Shown here: positions 38,881 to 50,395 of the stretch, one piece after another
Position numbering within the stretch: position 1 is the stretch's first letter
How the letters are laid out: every line of letters starts with the position of its first letter
Source: Parascedosporium putredinis
Lineage: Eukaryota; Ascomycota; Sordariomycetes; Microascales; Microascaceae
Length of the DNA: 64,000 nucleotides
Reading direction: 5' to 3'
Assembly: GCA_949357655.1 (NCBI GenBank)
Contig: CASHTG010000017.1
Span: forward strand, 248,001-312,000
Notes under the pieces: generated by a model
Told to the model about the DNA's origin: nothing
Seen by the model: the letters and a program-made list of their open reading frames with translations, nothing else
Database searches by the model: none
Made by a program: the position numbers and the translations under genes

Positions 38881-39944
38881 ATTAAGCTTTTCATCGGGCT
38901 CCGAGTGCTTGGTTTGGCCACTCGTAGAAAATTGAACCCCATCACCAGCCTCACCTCCAGCGGGGTAGCGAGTGTGCTAAACCGGCTTGATATTGGTGAA
39001 TTACCCCTACAAACGGTTAGCACATGTTCTCCCAGTGTGGTGGGAGCGACTGAATTGGCCTCAATTCGCGATGGATGTCTCAATGCCCCCGGCCAAGGAG
39101 CATCGATCTCGCCCCTCGGCTCCTTAGGGCAACGCACAACATGAGGAATGTTGGTGGGGATTGAGGACAGGAAATACGGGGACTATCCACTGTTTGGACC
39201 TTTCAAGATTCCAGCTTGTTTTCTTGGGGTGGAGACTTCTTGTCTTTGCATTTCCGCTCGTTTCTCTCGCATTTCCGCTTTGCCCGCTTCCCCAACCTGC
39301 CCGTGTTTCTATCGTCCTTTGCATCACTTGTTTTAAGCATCTAGAACCATTATACCTCCCAGCAATCGAAAGCTTAGCCCCGTATCTATGGCGGGTCGTC
39401 TGTACATAGCGGAGTCAATGGGGGTGTTAGCAACACTGTCAAATAACGCCGAGAATAAAAAGATTTAAAATAAATAAAATAAAATAAAAAAGCAAACCAG
39501 GCCGAGCTAGCCAACGGGTCCCCCTTGGAGCCGCTTCTATCGTGCTTCTTCCAGACTTCTTTCGCCACCCGATCTAATAGGGCCCTTTCAATTTTCTGGC
39601 AGCCAGCCCATCCACCCCCATCCACCCCGCCCCTCAACGCGATGCGACGTTTATGGAGCAGAGTACGCGTACCATCACTCGCATTCCTTGCCAGATAAGA
39701 AATACCCTCGCCCTAAATGGATAGCCACCTGGGAATCCCGAATCAGGCTTGACAAGGGTTGCAAAAGACATGTTGGCGGATCATGATCGGTTGGTTCAAT
39801 GTGCCTACCGTGCACAGGACAATTGAACTTACATGGTCCGACTGTCAGCTTCTCTATGCTGGTTTCAGCAGAAGACGGTGGCGCACTTGATTGTTCTGTG
39901 AATGTTCTTCAATGCATGTCCAGGCTGTGACCGTGGAAAAGACA

Positions 39945-39962
39945 AGAGAGAGAGAGAGAGAG
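39945..39962. repeat. (GA)n microsatellite
   Basis: Nine GA units followed by A/G-rich sequence up to about 39995. Confidence 0.85.
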
Positions 39963-42900
39963 AAAAAAGGAAAGAAGAGAGGAGGGGGAAAATAATAATA
40001 ATCGCTTTCGCATGGTGGCGGGATACCCGACAGCCTGGTTAAACAGTCACATCTCACCTCCGCTTTACAGTAGCGCAGCGAGGACCCTCGTGCTCCGGGG
40101 CCCATCGTGCACTCGTGCACTCATGCACAGCAGCCAACCCAACGTATTGCATGGATCTATGGATCGATGGATGGACGGATTCAAGTATGAAGGAGCGTGG
40201 TGCATCGCGTTCGAATAGCTTCCACAAGTGGCCTAGCAGGTGGGGCGGATCTGATCAACCCCTTGCTACTGTTACTTGGGCAAGGACGGGGCAAGGAAGG
40301 ACCAGGCCAGATTTTCCTTGCCACCATCGAAGATTGCAACTCGATGGGAGAAAGGGAGAGGGAGCTTATTCATCCTTCCGGGTGTCCAGGCGGGAGTGCA
40401 ACATGGATCCTCAACGGGCATCGGTGACCTGGCCTCCTTTTTTCTTTTCTCTTTTTTTCTTCTCTTCCATGCCGTTGGTGATTTCATGAGTTGTGATAGT
40501 ATATTGTCGTGGAATTTGCCAGAGAGTCGACATTGACGGGATCGGTGCGCTGGTTGGTCGGAAGCATCCTCAAACAATGCCCCGCTCCGCGGTTGCCAAC
40601 TGCAATGTAATGGCGCACCAACGACTATCTAACAAACTATTGGGTTGACTGGTCAGCCTTATTTCCCGCCCGCTTTCTCAAAACGGACGCTCAGCTGGCT
40701 CTAGCATGCGTGGCTCACGGCCGAAGAAGCAAATCGGGGCGGGGAGCTGAAGGTACATCATTCCACCCGATCCCAATCGTACGCTCTGGTGGCTTTGAGG
40801 GGCCCGGGAAAGCTACCCAGCTATTGATTCAGTTTCTCGATGCTTCAATCCACCCATGGAAGCTCGGGTCAGCCCAATTATTAAATACAGATCGAATAAA
40901 GAGCATAGATTTCATTTACTCCATCCACGCGATGCGCACTACACTCGTCAGTCGTCCCCACCCGGGTTCCCGGTCTACCTCGACCCCAACTTCGACTTCG
41001 ACTTTAGGATGAGCCGAACCATCCATCCATCAATGGCTGGCCCATTGGGGCCTGGCCGTGGCCGTGGTCGTGGTGGTCGTGGCGGGCCCCCTCCCCTTGT
41101 CTGTCCCCCCTCCACACTTCCTTGTGCTCCTCCCCCACCTCCCCGGAGCATCTCTTCAGGCAGCTCGACCTGGGCTCCGTCACCCGTGGCATTCAGGCCC
41201 GCTGTGGATTGGAAAGGAATTGAGTAATCCAGTGCATTGGAGGTCTCGGGTCAATAGCCTGCTCCACTGCGGGCTTGGGTTGACATTTAAAGTAGTCAAA
41301 CGTTAGCTGGAATGTCGTTTACGGATAATATTGATAATAGTTCAACGTGCTAGCCAAGCACGCTACTTACCGAGTTGGGCGACTTGCTCACCACCGGACA
41401 GTTTTTTCCCTTTCCTTACACCCCAACTAATACACCAGACACTACTCGTGCAAAGGAGAACCCTGAGAGAGCTCTGGGCACTTCAAGTTGAGCTGAGTGG
41501 GGCAGACCCATCTGCAGTCTGCAGTCGCCCCAGGACGAGCGCGGTTTACCCCTTCACATCTTGGGTTTCTTTCCTCTTCTTCTTTTTTTTTTTCTTTTTT
41601 TTTTTTTGGTTCCTCCTTGTTATTCTTTTTCTCTCCCTCACTCCACCACCTTCCTTTGGTATTCCCCGCCTCTCCAAGTACTTGTATGGGGCCCAAACTG
41701 ATGAAATGGGGCCGAACAAGGTTGACTGACTCGCACTCGGGAGGACATTTCCACATTTCCCCCGGTTCCAACAGCCCACATTCTGGGATAGATCTCCCTC
41801 TCAAGCCCGGGGGCCCTCATCCACCATCTTGGCCCTGGGCTAGTGGGAGGGGCAGGCAGCCCTCTGTAGATATTTGAGTGTGGATGCTAAAGGTTATCCA
41901 TCGTCCTAGGGGAGCCACTCACCACACGGGTTTGTTCCACTTTGGGTCTTAGTCTGCTCTTCATTGCTGTTTCCTCCTTCTTTTTTTTTTCCCGCGCCCG
42001 CTCAGGCTTCTTCGTGGATGGCTTCGGATATTGGTGCATGGGGGCGCTCCTTCCTCCCCTATCGTCTTTTCCTTGCATCAATTGGGACTACTTTGGCTTG
42101 TACTGGGAGGTTGTGGAAAAGCTTGGCACGCTCACCCCACTTAAAACTTGAAAGAACGTAACTTCGTACCTCGCCGAGCCCCGATAGTTCCAAGGGTCGT
42201 CTCCGTCCTGTTCTTTCCTTCCTTTTTCTCTGCCGAGAATGTGAGAAAAGGATGGCCACACTTTCAACGGGTTGCAAGGCTCCATCAACAGAGTAACAGA
42301 GTCGATCCCAATGCATTATGTCCACCTACCACCAACCCACCAACCGGATTGTCGAAGCACCCTGTTCATTTCCAATTGTAATTTAAGCTTCCTCGCGTGT
42401 TGCTACCAGCCAGCACGAACGAAGGAAAATCGCTCGACTTCATTCGAATATTGTGTCTATGGATCTGTTAAGAACAGGCATGCGGAAGCAAGGAAGAAGG
42501 AAAAAAGCATTGACAACGTTCGAGGGAACACGCCATCCGGCTCGATGGAGCTGGAGGCCTTATTTTGGATTTCTTCTTTTTCCAACCGTGTCGTGTAATA
42601 GAATACAAGTACAATGGATCCAATGAATCCATCCATAGGTGTAGTAATAATAGTGTGCCACTTTGATGTGGTGTTGTCACCCAACCCTGCCGGGCCCCTA
42701 AACCCAACGGCTCAACAACGGCGTATGGATACCAAGGCTTGTTTCTCCCTGTTCTCGATGAGCTAGGGCTCCTTTCTTCTTCCTCTGCGCAACCCCTTCC
42801 CCTTCCATGTCAAAGCTGGCTAGCCTGGTCGGAATCCCCACGTGCGCCTGTAAGCCCCGGCGGTATTCAACCCCCATGTTTCCAAGAGTACCTCGACATG

Positions 42901-44783
42901 ACGAGTCCGCTCCACGTTGGCAGCCCCGTTAGCCTCTGCGCTAACAGCTGAGGTGGCATGAAATAAGGGGGCGAGAGAGAGAGAATCCATCCCTCATTCG
43001 ACGGAATCGGCAAATGCGAATGAAATGTCCTCGAGTCTACGGGGCCCCCAGGCGCGGTATGACATGGACATATCGCAGGTCTGAGGTCACTCTGTCCTGG
43101 CTTCCTGTCCCGGCTTCCTGTCCCAAGCTCCGCGGTGCAGTGGTGCTTCTCCCCTTTGTGTGGTGATCGTTTCTATCAAGTCCCCTCAAAGAGAGGAAAG
43201 GGGAAATCGAGGTGACTTCATCGACGCAAATGGCTTTTGATTCTTGGAAGACAACAGCGGCGATCGTCGTCTTGCGCTTGGTTGACACTGCCGCCAAAGC
43301 AGGCTTTCTCCCCCGCGTTGCCTGCCGTCTCTTGTTCCAACCAACAACCAACCTTTCCAAGCCCTGGGCGAACGCACTTACACATGGATCAATATTTTTC
43401 TTCCCTTCTCTTTTCTCAGCACGTTCAGCCCTCGTCGCTTTTCTCGCTCCCGCCCTTCCCACTCCCCCCTCCCCTCCTCCTCCCTCCGTCCCCTCCTCTT
43501 CAGTCTAAGCTAGGCGTCCGAACCTGGTCCTTCTTTGCACCGGCTCAGTGCCCACCAGCCACTATATGGACACACCGCCGCAACCTGTTGATCGACATTC
43601 CCCAAGCAGTCAAATTGCCGATGAGGCTAGCCTAGAAGGAACACAGAAAATCGACTCAAGCTCGGGCTCTTTGCTTCCAAAGCTGTAGTGTAGCCGGACA
43701 CCACCCTCTAGCTTCTTCCCACCCCCTCCACACACACACCCACCTCTCCACCCCCTTCCTCGTCCCTTCTTTCCCCTTCTCTGCACCCGTCTGTTGCTCT
43801 CTCAAAAGCCTTATTTTGCTCCGAGGCTGTCTAGCCATGGACCGCAAGCCATCCGTCCCCGCTAGCCTAGATCTGGTCATATTCCCACTTCACCGAGTAT
43901 ACAAGTTCCTCAGTAGCCTCACAACGAGAGCAAAGAGAAAATAAGGGGGTAGGGGGAAAAAAAAAAAAAATCGATGAAACGCCTTATTCTTCTCTTTTAC
44001 CTTCTCCGGCGCCGCACCCCTCCCGTGTCCATCTCCCGCTTGATCATGGCTTGACGCCTCGTTCAATAACAAAAAACATATGTACCTCCCAGAGCTCGCC
44101 CAACTTGCGAATCGGCGTGTGCTTGATGTCCTGGAACTGGTAGGGCTGCAGTGGCTGGTCCTCCCTAACCTGAGTGTCAAGGGCAGAGGAGTGGGGGCGG
44201 GCTTGAGCGAGGGAGAACAGAGGGGGTGCGGTTTCTCTCCTTCTCTCTCTCTTCTTCTGGCCCTCTATTAGCTCTCTACGCCTTCTTCCGTTATTGACCT
44301 CCTCTCCTCCTTTTTCACTCCCCATCCCATCACATTTATTGGTTCCATCAAAAAATGGTACACTGTTACATGGCTTCCTCTTGCCGGCCTACCCCGTCCA
44401 AGGACCGTTTAGCCCTCCTTGACCTCCTCACCTTCGGGAGAGGAGGGGTTGAGGAGCCCTTTTTCGATTCGAGTCCTCCAGCCTGTAATACGCCAACATC
44501 CCTAGGTTTTCGAACACCCGCCCCGTTATGATGGGGTGTACATTTCTAATAGCTTGAGGACCGACCGAACCCCAGCTCATAGACGGGCTGATCTGTATTC
44601 CTTGCCCGTTCCAGTTCCCCCATTTGCCAAACATTGAATCCAGAGTTCGCCCCAAGCCCGGGACCTAAAACCTCGCTTGCGAGCCTGCCCATTGTAGTTC
44701 GATCCCGCATCGTTACTCTTATTACCTCGTAAAAGTTGACACTAAACTTGTTCAACTCCCATCCTCAATCTACCCGCACGCTC

Positions 44784-44813
44784 ACGCACGCACACACACA
44801 CACACATACACAC
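44784..44813. repeat. (CA)n microsatellite
   Basis: CACGCACGCACACACACACA-type run about 400 bp upstream of the Zn2Cys6 gene start. Confidence 0.85.
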
Positions 44814-45212
44814 GTCCGTCCTCATATTACATCTAGACACATATTCAGACAACACACATACGTAGGCGCGCAAAAACCACACCCACACGCCCCTTTTCTC
44901 CTTCTTTTCTTCCATATCTGCTTCCATCCTCGCCTTGAGACGCCCCGTCCCTAGACCCCGGACCCTTCTTTCATTACTGGCGAATCCGCGTTGCCGTCCG
45001 CTCCGGAACCCGAGTATATATCCTTCCCCTCCCCCTTTGCCTTTTTCGGAACAAGCCTAGCATCCAAGACAATGGTACATGATCTCTGCTTTCATTGCCT
45101 GTGACAAGAAACCGATATTGAACTTTCTTCTTCTTCATCAACGTCTGTCGGAGGCTTTCTCCATACCCTTCCTTAGTTTAACAGTTGACGAGTCTCCCCA
45201 ACACTCGAAGCC

Positions 45213-47058
45213 ATGGTTGGAGTGCCCGGAAAATACAAGGGCTGCGAGACGTGCAGGCGGAGGAGAGTCAAGGTAAGGTGACCTCATCTATTGCCGCCTC
45301 CCTAGCCTCCCTAGCAACATCCCTTTGTTCAGGTTCCGCAAGCCTGATAAAGAGAGCTGAGGGGAACTGCTAGCCCTTGGTTTCATCATGGGAAACGGCC
45401 GGTGCAGGAAAATGGGTTTTTTTCGTTTGTGGGGCTAACCATCGTGGGAACCAACTCTAGTGCGACAATGCGAGGCCATTCTGTCGTAAATGCGTTGACA
45501 ACGGACGAGAGTGCGAGGGCTACGAGAGGCAGATGGTGTTCATCACGGCTACCCTCGAGGACGGCGGTCGTTGCTCCTCACACCCGCCTCGGCAAGTCGG
45601 CAGCTCTGGGAAGAAGGCCAAATCTCAGTCACCACCAGGAGAGGAGAGGCCACAGTTCTTTGCCGAACACCCACTGAGGCCATCGTGGACGGACCTAATT
45701 ACCCTGTCGAGGGCTGGGGCGTCTCAGCTTTTTCAGATCGTGGCCGTCAACACGGGGCTGCAGGGTGTCTTTGAAGATGGCAGCGGAAAAGAGAACTTCA
45801 GCTTGGAGGCGCCGGCTTACTCACTCCCGGACTTTCCGTTTTATGCGTCAGGTGGCGAGCTAGACATCAAGGGAAGGTGCGTTGTACACCTTCCCTCTGA
45901 TCTGGAGAGGGATCGGGGGCCCGGCAACTTGTGCATGTATCTTTACGAGGTGCGTTCGTTTGCTTTATCGTGTCGTTTAAGCAATGGCAACCCTGTAAGC
46001 ACCACCTGTTTAGTTCACTAACATGATGGGGACCCGTAGTTCGGTTCAGCGCCTCTCTCCCCTGCGAGCGCCAACCGGTGGCCTTCGACAGCAGACCAGA
46101 CCAGCGGCATCAAAAGGCGAGGTCCACAGAGCTTCATGTCATTTCCGGCTCACCATTTCTTCTCGCGGATATACCGACCATGCGCTGTAAGTGTGTCTTG
46201 ATATTCCCGGGCTCCTCTCGAGGAATGGGGTAGAATAAGGCGATGCAAAAGGAGAAAGCTAGAAATGCTAACATCCGGCCTACTCCAAAACTTGTAGATC
46301 AGCGCGGCTTTGCTGAGCAGGAACGAGACCTTTTAGCTACCCCCGAGTGGATGACGGTCCCCTGGGAACACCACGAAAAGTCTAGTCTGGATAGGCTCTT
46401 TGATATTCTCGCCCTCGTCCCCTCGATACTCGCGCGAAGCGACATCATCCTCTCCGAGCCCTTTACTCAAATACGGCAACATCGGGTGCAAGATCTACTC
46501 GCTCACTGTCTGCAGGTCGAACACCAACTCGACGAGTGGTATGCCGCGGTGACGATGACGGCCACGGGCCCGAGCTGGTGGCATGAGGAACACGACATGC
46601 AGATGCAGATCCCCTTTATAGGGAGCTTCGCTTTCATCGACGGCTTTTCCTCCATCATGTTCATCTACTACTGGATGGGCCTCCTCGTTTTCCACCGCTG
46701 TATCGAGACCCTCCGCCTCAACCTCTACCACAATGTTTACCCACCGGCGTATGGTCATGCGGGCCTACCTCAACCCAACCTCGCCGTGGACGAGTACAAA
46801 TACCAACAAGGGAGGGACTTGGCCGGCAAGATTTGCCAGTCCCTGGACTTTGCCCTGAATCGGACATTGCAGCCTGATCTCCTCATGGCGCCGTGGTGGG
46901 TTGCGCAAAACTTTTATACGCAGCTGAGTGCCGCCACGGGTGACGGAACTCTGGAGCATATTTGGTGTGAAACTTTCAAGGAACGGCTTATTGAGAGGGG
47001 TCAGTACCTGACGGATCTAGTCCAAGGAAGGAGGTGGATGGACATTGGCAGGTTTTAA
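45213..47058 (+). CDS. Zn(II)2Cys6 fungal-type transcription factor
   Basis: DNA-binding regulator of unknown target. Exons 45213-45272, 45461-45949, 46040-46186 and 46298-47058 give about 485 aa. The binuclear cluster sits at the N-terminus, split by the first intron right after GCETCRRRRVK; the next exon supplies CDNARPFCRKCVDNGRECEG, giving the spacing C-x2-C-x6-C-x6-C-x2-C-x6-C. The central and C-terminal region resembles the helical middle domain of fungal C6 regulators: HHFFSRIYRPCA, then ISAALLSRNETF joined to LATPEWMTVPWEHHEKS, and LDRLFDILALVPSILARSD. A single T is missing in 46331-46334, which splits that join; restoring the reading across it gives one frame to the stop. Introns have CTAAC-type branch points. 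No neighbouring biosynthetic genes point to a pathway. Confidence 0.88.
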
Positions 47059-47929
47059 CGCCGCTTTTGGCTGGTTTGACCAGTTCCGCGACTGATTTTT
47101 TTATCCCTACCACCCTCCTGCGTTTTTGCTTCTTATCATCCTCATCGTTGTTGCTGTTGGTCTTTTTGTTGTTCTTTTTCTCGTTCTTCTCCCCTTCGAC
47201 TTCTTCTTCTTCTTTTTCTATTCTTATCTTTATTTTCATCTTTTGGATTCTGGCCTTTTCCCTAGATGGGTGCAGGTCTTGTTGCTGGAATGGGCTGGTA
47301 TGGCGAATTGGACTCAATAACTTGGGCATTTTGAGCTTGGGAAATAGCATCACGTACGCATATAAAACGTGGGTTAGGTAGCATGGCATGAATCATGACA
47401 TACAGAAAAAGCTCAATGGTTTTATACAAGTATTCGAACAGAAATCTTCACCACTGAAAAGGAATATGACTGTCATTTTCCCGAATCTCGTAGAACACGA
47501 ACCGGTTGTTGGCCTTTGGTGACTATGCTCGGCAAGGTGGCTCCTGAGCTGCGATACTATGCCATTTCTCTATTTAATCCCGAGCCATATTCCCGTATTA
47601 TTTCAAAGATCGCTCTCGTCTTCTTCAGAGAGGATATTGGCCTCGTCGAGATGGGTAGAGAACCACGGATGTTAGTGTGCAGTTATTTAGCCGATAAATT
47701 ACCGCGACACGCAACTGGCCCGCCCCTTTGGCGCGGGAGCTTCAGCCTTCCCAGGAGCTTCGTCAGAGCTGGTAGCCTGAATATTCCCAAGTTATCCGCA
47801 ACCCGACCTTCAACCACCCTGCAATCGAATTTCGGATTCGAGAGAAATCCCAATCACCATCTCGAAGACGAAAGAGATATCAAATAATATTTACCCCTAA
47901 AAACCCTCCTCTTGTTTGCACAGTCCAAC
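47059..47929. promoter_or_regulatory. Intergenic region between Zn2Cys6 gene and PRE6
   Basis: Very T-rich from about 47095 to 47240 (TTCTT/TTGTTG repeats), consistent with the 3' region of the upstream gene, then the PRE6 promoter. A 123-codon open frame at 47516-47887 lies directly upstream of PRE6 but shows no known motif. Confidence 0.5.
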
Positions 47930-49017
47930 ATGGCTTCCTCCTACGATAGAGCGTTGTCTGGTAGGTTAACTCCCATTGTTATTGTTGCTTCCTCATCCTG
48001 CACTCGATAGCTAATTATCGTCTCAAACAGTTTTCAGGTTAGGATTCGAACTCGAGCGAATGCTCATGACAGCTTGTTAACCACCCTCCAGTCCCGACGG
48101 CCACGTCTTCCAAGTCGAATATGCCGGAGAGGCGGTAAAGCGAGGTGCGTACCTCCGCCCCAGGTTTCTAGAGCCCACGACTGGCGCCCATGACTAACAA
48201 CTGCTTTCCTTTCCTTGGCAATTAGGTACTTGCGCTGTCGGTGTCAAAGGTTCCGATGTCGTCGTGCTCGGTTGCGAAAAGCGCTCCGCGATGAAGCTCC
48301 AAGATACCCGCATCACTCCCTCCAAGATCGGCCTCATCGATAACCACGTCTGCCTCGCTTTTGCCGGCCTAAACGCCGATGCCAGAATTCTCCTCGACAA
48401 GGCGCGGCTGGAGGCGCAGTCCCACAGGCTCACCGTCGAGGACCCTGTGACGATTGAGTACATCACTAAATACATTGCCTCGGTGCAGCAGAGATATACC
48501 CAGAGTGGTGGTGTGAGACCGTTTGGCATCAGCAACCTCGTCGTGGGCTTCGACAAGGGAAGCGAAGTCCCCAGGCTATACATGACAGAGCCCTCAGGCA
48601 TCTACTCAGCGTGGTAGGTTTTTCTTTTCGTTTCCGATGTGGCTCACGTCTAGGCGGGAGGGGCTGTATAGGGCGATTCTTAACAATTTCTATAGGAAAG
48701 CGAACGCTATTGGCCGATCAAGCAAGACCGTACGAGAATTCCTAGAGAGGAACTACAAGGAGGATATGGACCGGGAGCAAACCGTACGGCTAGCCATCAA
48801 GTCCCTTCTTGAAGTTGTCCAGACCGGCGCCAAGAACATCGAGATAGCCCTTATGGCTCCTGGAAAATCTATCGAGATGTTGTCAGTGGAGGAGATTGAG
48901 GGATTCGTCAAGAACATCGAGCAGGAGAAGCAAGAGGAGGCAGCGAAGAAGAAGACGGGTAGGACCCCAGGAACCGGGAGCGCTACCATTCTGACCCGGG
49001 GACAGGAGGAGTCTTGA
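47930..49017 (+). CDS. PRE6: 20S proteasome subunit alpha-4 (Pre6/PSMA7)
   Basis: Structural alpha-ring subunit of the 20S proteasome core. Exons 47930-47960, 48031-48037, 48092-48144, 48226-48613 and 48696-49017 total 801 nt, 266 aa, with no frame error; it is the only gene here that reads cleanly. The alpha-subunit signature is assembled across three exons: SYDRALS, then VF, then SPDGHVFQVEYAGEAVKRG. Alpha-4 identity comes from LGCEKRSAMKLQDTRITPSK, LNADARILLDKARLEAQSHR, YTQSGGVRPFGISNLVVGFD and TVREFLERNYKEDMDRE. The tail EKQEEAAKKKTGRTPGTGSA is the usual charged alpha-4 end. The second exon is only 7 nt. The usual Leu in YALEAV is Gly here (codon GGA at about 48124-48126). Confidence 0.97.
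48031..48037 (+). other. PRE6: 7-nt micro-exon of PRE6
   Basis: TTTTCAG is bounded by an acceptor (TCTCAAACAG) and a donor (GTTAGG). It is needed to join TCT-G to T-CCC in phase and supplies Val-Phe of the proteasome signature SVFSPDGH. Skipping it would change the frame. Confidence 0.88.
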
Positions 49018-49396
49018 AAGTTGCCCGTGAGGTTCCATGATGCCGTCATTAGCATGCATGCTTTAATTATGTCCGGATTGTATCATCATGTGTAGACAGG
49101 GTAATTTATCGAGAGGGTTATCCATCATATTCCGCGCCCGGGGAGCGAGAAGCCAGAGATGTAAAAAGAAAGTGATAAATATAATGCGCCAGTAACGCCA
49201 TCTGCGATGCTGCAAGGGCCATGTAGTCCCCGCTATGCGCCTCATGCCTTGCGATCCTAAAATACTTTTAAAAGCCCATAGCGGCCGTCTTATATGCCGT
49301 CCCACCCTTTCCTCCACTGCTCGTATGGTTCATCACGCATCTTGAAGAAGATGGAAAAACAAAAGAAACGAAAAGAAAGCAAAGCCGGCATATAGC
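49018..49396. terminator. Convergent 3' region between PRE6 and the CHY gene
   Basis: 379 bp separating two converging stop codons; A-rich at 49350-49380. Nothing else recognised. Confidence 0.5.
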
Positions 49397-50017
49397 TTAA
49401 CCTAGTTTATCTGCGTCGTCTTTCAGGTCAAAGACTGTCCTCAGCTCTTCGCCTTTCTCACGCTCGTCTTTAAGCATCCTGTTGTCCATGCGGGCATCCG
49501 CACCCTCGACCGTGATAGCCGCTTTGGGGGTAATCGCATCGAGAACAAAGTGGTTATCGCAATGAGGGCAGTACTCGTCGGACTCCTCGAACTCCTGGGC
49601 ATCCTTGCGGAAGCACTTCTTGCATTTTTGCAGGCAAAAATGAGCTCAAGCTGCTGCCGGAGAGTGTGAGTCTCCTGTTCAGCGTGGCATTCAGCACAAT
49701 CGAACCATTTACGGCCTAGATACAGGAGAAGCTCTAAGTTAGAGGAGGAGCGGTCGGCGGGGGAAGGTTAAGGAGGGGTGGGTGGTAGGGTGGGGTTGCT
49801 TCATACAGCAGGGAGCGCGGATGGAGACCTGCGCGTTGAGAACGTGCTTGCTAGAAGACGCGTTAGTGATTTGGCCAAGGTATGCACATGAAGCTGGTGA
49901 ATAGGACACACCACATCGTGAATCTGTTCGACGGTAGCGTCGGTCTGCTCTATTCACCGGGACTTGAAGGGTTGAAGTTAGGTTCGTGGTGGCGTTCCTG
50001 GCAGGGCCTGTAGTCAT
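49397..50017 (-). CDS. CHY-type zinc finger protein
   Basis: Small zinc-binding protein of the CHY family, to which yeast Hot13 (a mitochondrial intermembrane-space import factor) also belongs; the function here is inferred no further. Exons 50017-49910, 49850-49807 and 49715-49397 give about 156 aa. Zinc ligands are visible in order: KHVLNAQVSIRAPCC, KWFDCAECHAEQETH, ACKKCKKCF, EYCPHCDNHF. The C-terminus (NRMLKDEREKGEELRTVFDL) is charged. An A is missing on the coding strand in the run 49625-49629, splitting ACKKCKK. A second shift lies in exon 1 between LTSTLQVPVN and EQTDATVEQIHDV, around 49945-49955. Intron lengths are 59 and 91 bp. It is divergent from XPB with 378 bp between start codons. 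Confidence 0.88.
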
Positions 50018-50395
50018 GATCCGCTTAGTCACCGGAAATTTCAGTGTGTTTTTTGGCTCTCATGTTGCGCTCTCTCGTCTTACGTTTCGCTGATTCTTCG
50101 GCGTCTCCCGACCTCGAAAAGCATTTGTCACCCAGCCAGCGTCTGCCTGTTCTACTGCCTTTTTCTTTCGCCTTGTCCGCCCTGTTCTCTCCCTTCCGCC
50201 TTTCCTTCGACATTGCCAACATCGAGTCCGAAAACATCGATTCTGGATACCCCCCAACGAACGCACGTTACGTGTGCAAAATACAGTAGCGTTAAGCGAT
50301 CCGCGTTATCGGCCGCCTGCAAGCATCCCTAGGAACTCTGTGAACAGCTATAACTCGTTTGTGATTTCTATACCAAGGGGAGCACCGCAACCACG
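50018..50395. promoter_or_regulatory. Bidirectional promoter region, CHY gene / XPB
   Basis: 378 bp between divergent start codons, rich in C/T on the + strand around 50130-50215. No conserved element could be named with confidence. Confidence 0.55.

Larger units (their letters stand above)
38881..45212. other. 6.3-kb intergenic region upstream of the Zn2Cys6 gene
   Basis: No conserved protein or RNA gene recognised. The interval holds GA and CA repeats, several T runs (38750-38760, 41582-41607), scattered GGATCC/CCATTGG words and, from about 43200 onward, strongly C/T-rich + strand sequence typical of a promoter and long leader for the downstream transcription factor gene. Confidence 0.55.

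Noticed and set aside
47516..47887. 123-codon open frame just upstream of PRE6
   Set aside because: No motif and sits where the promoter and leader of PRE6 are expected.
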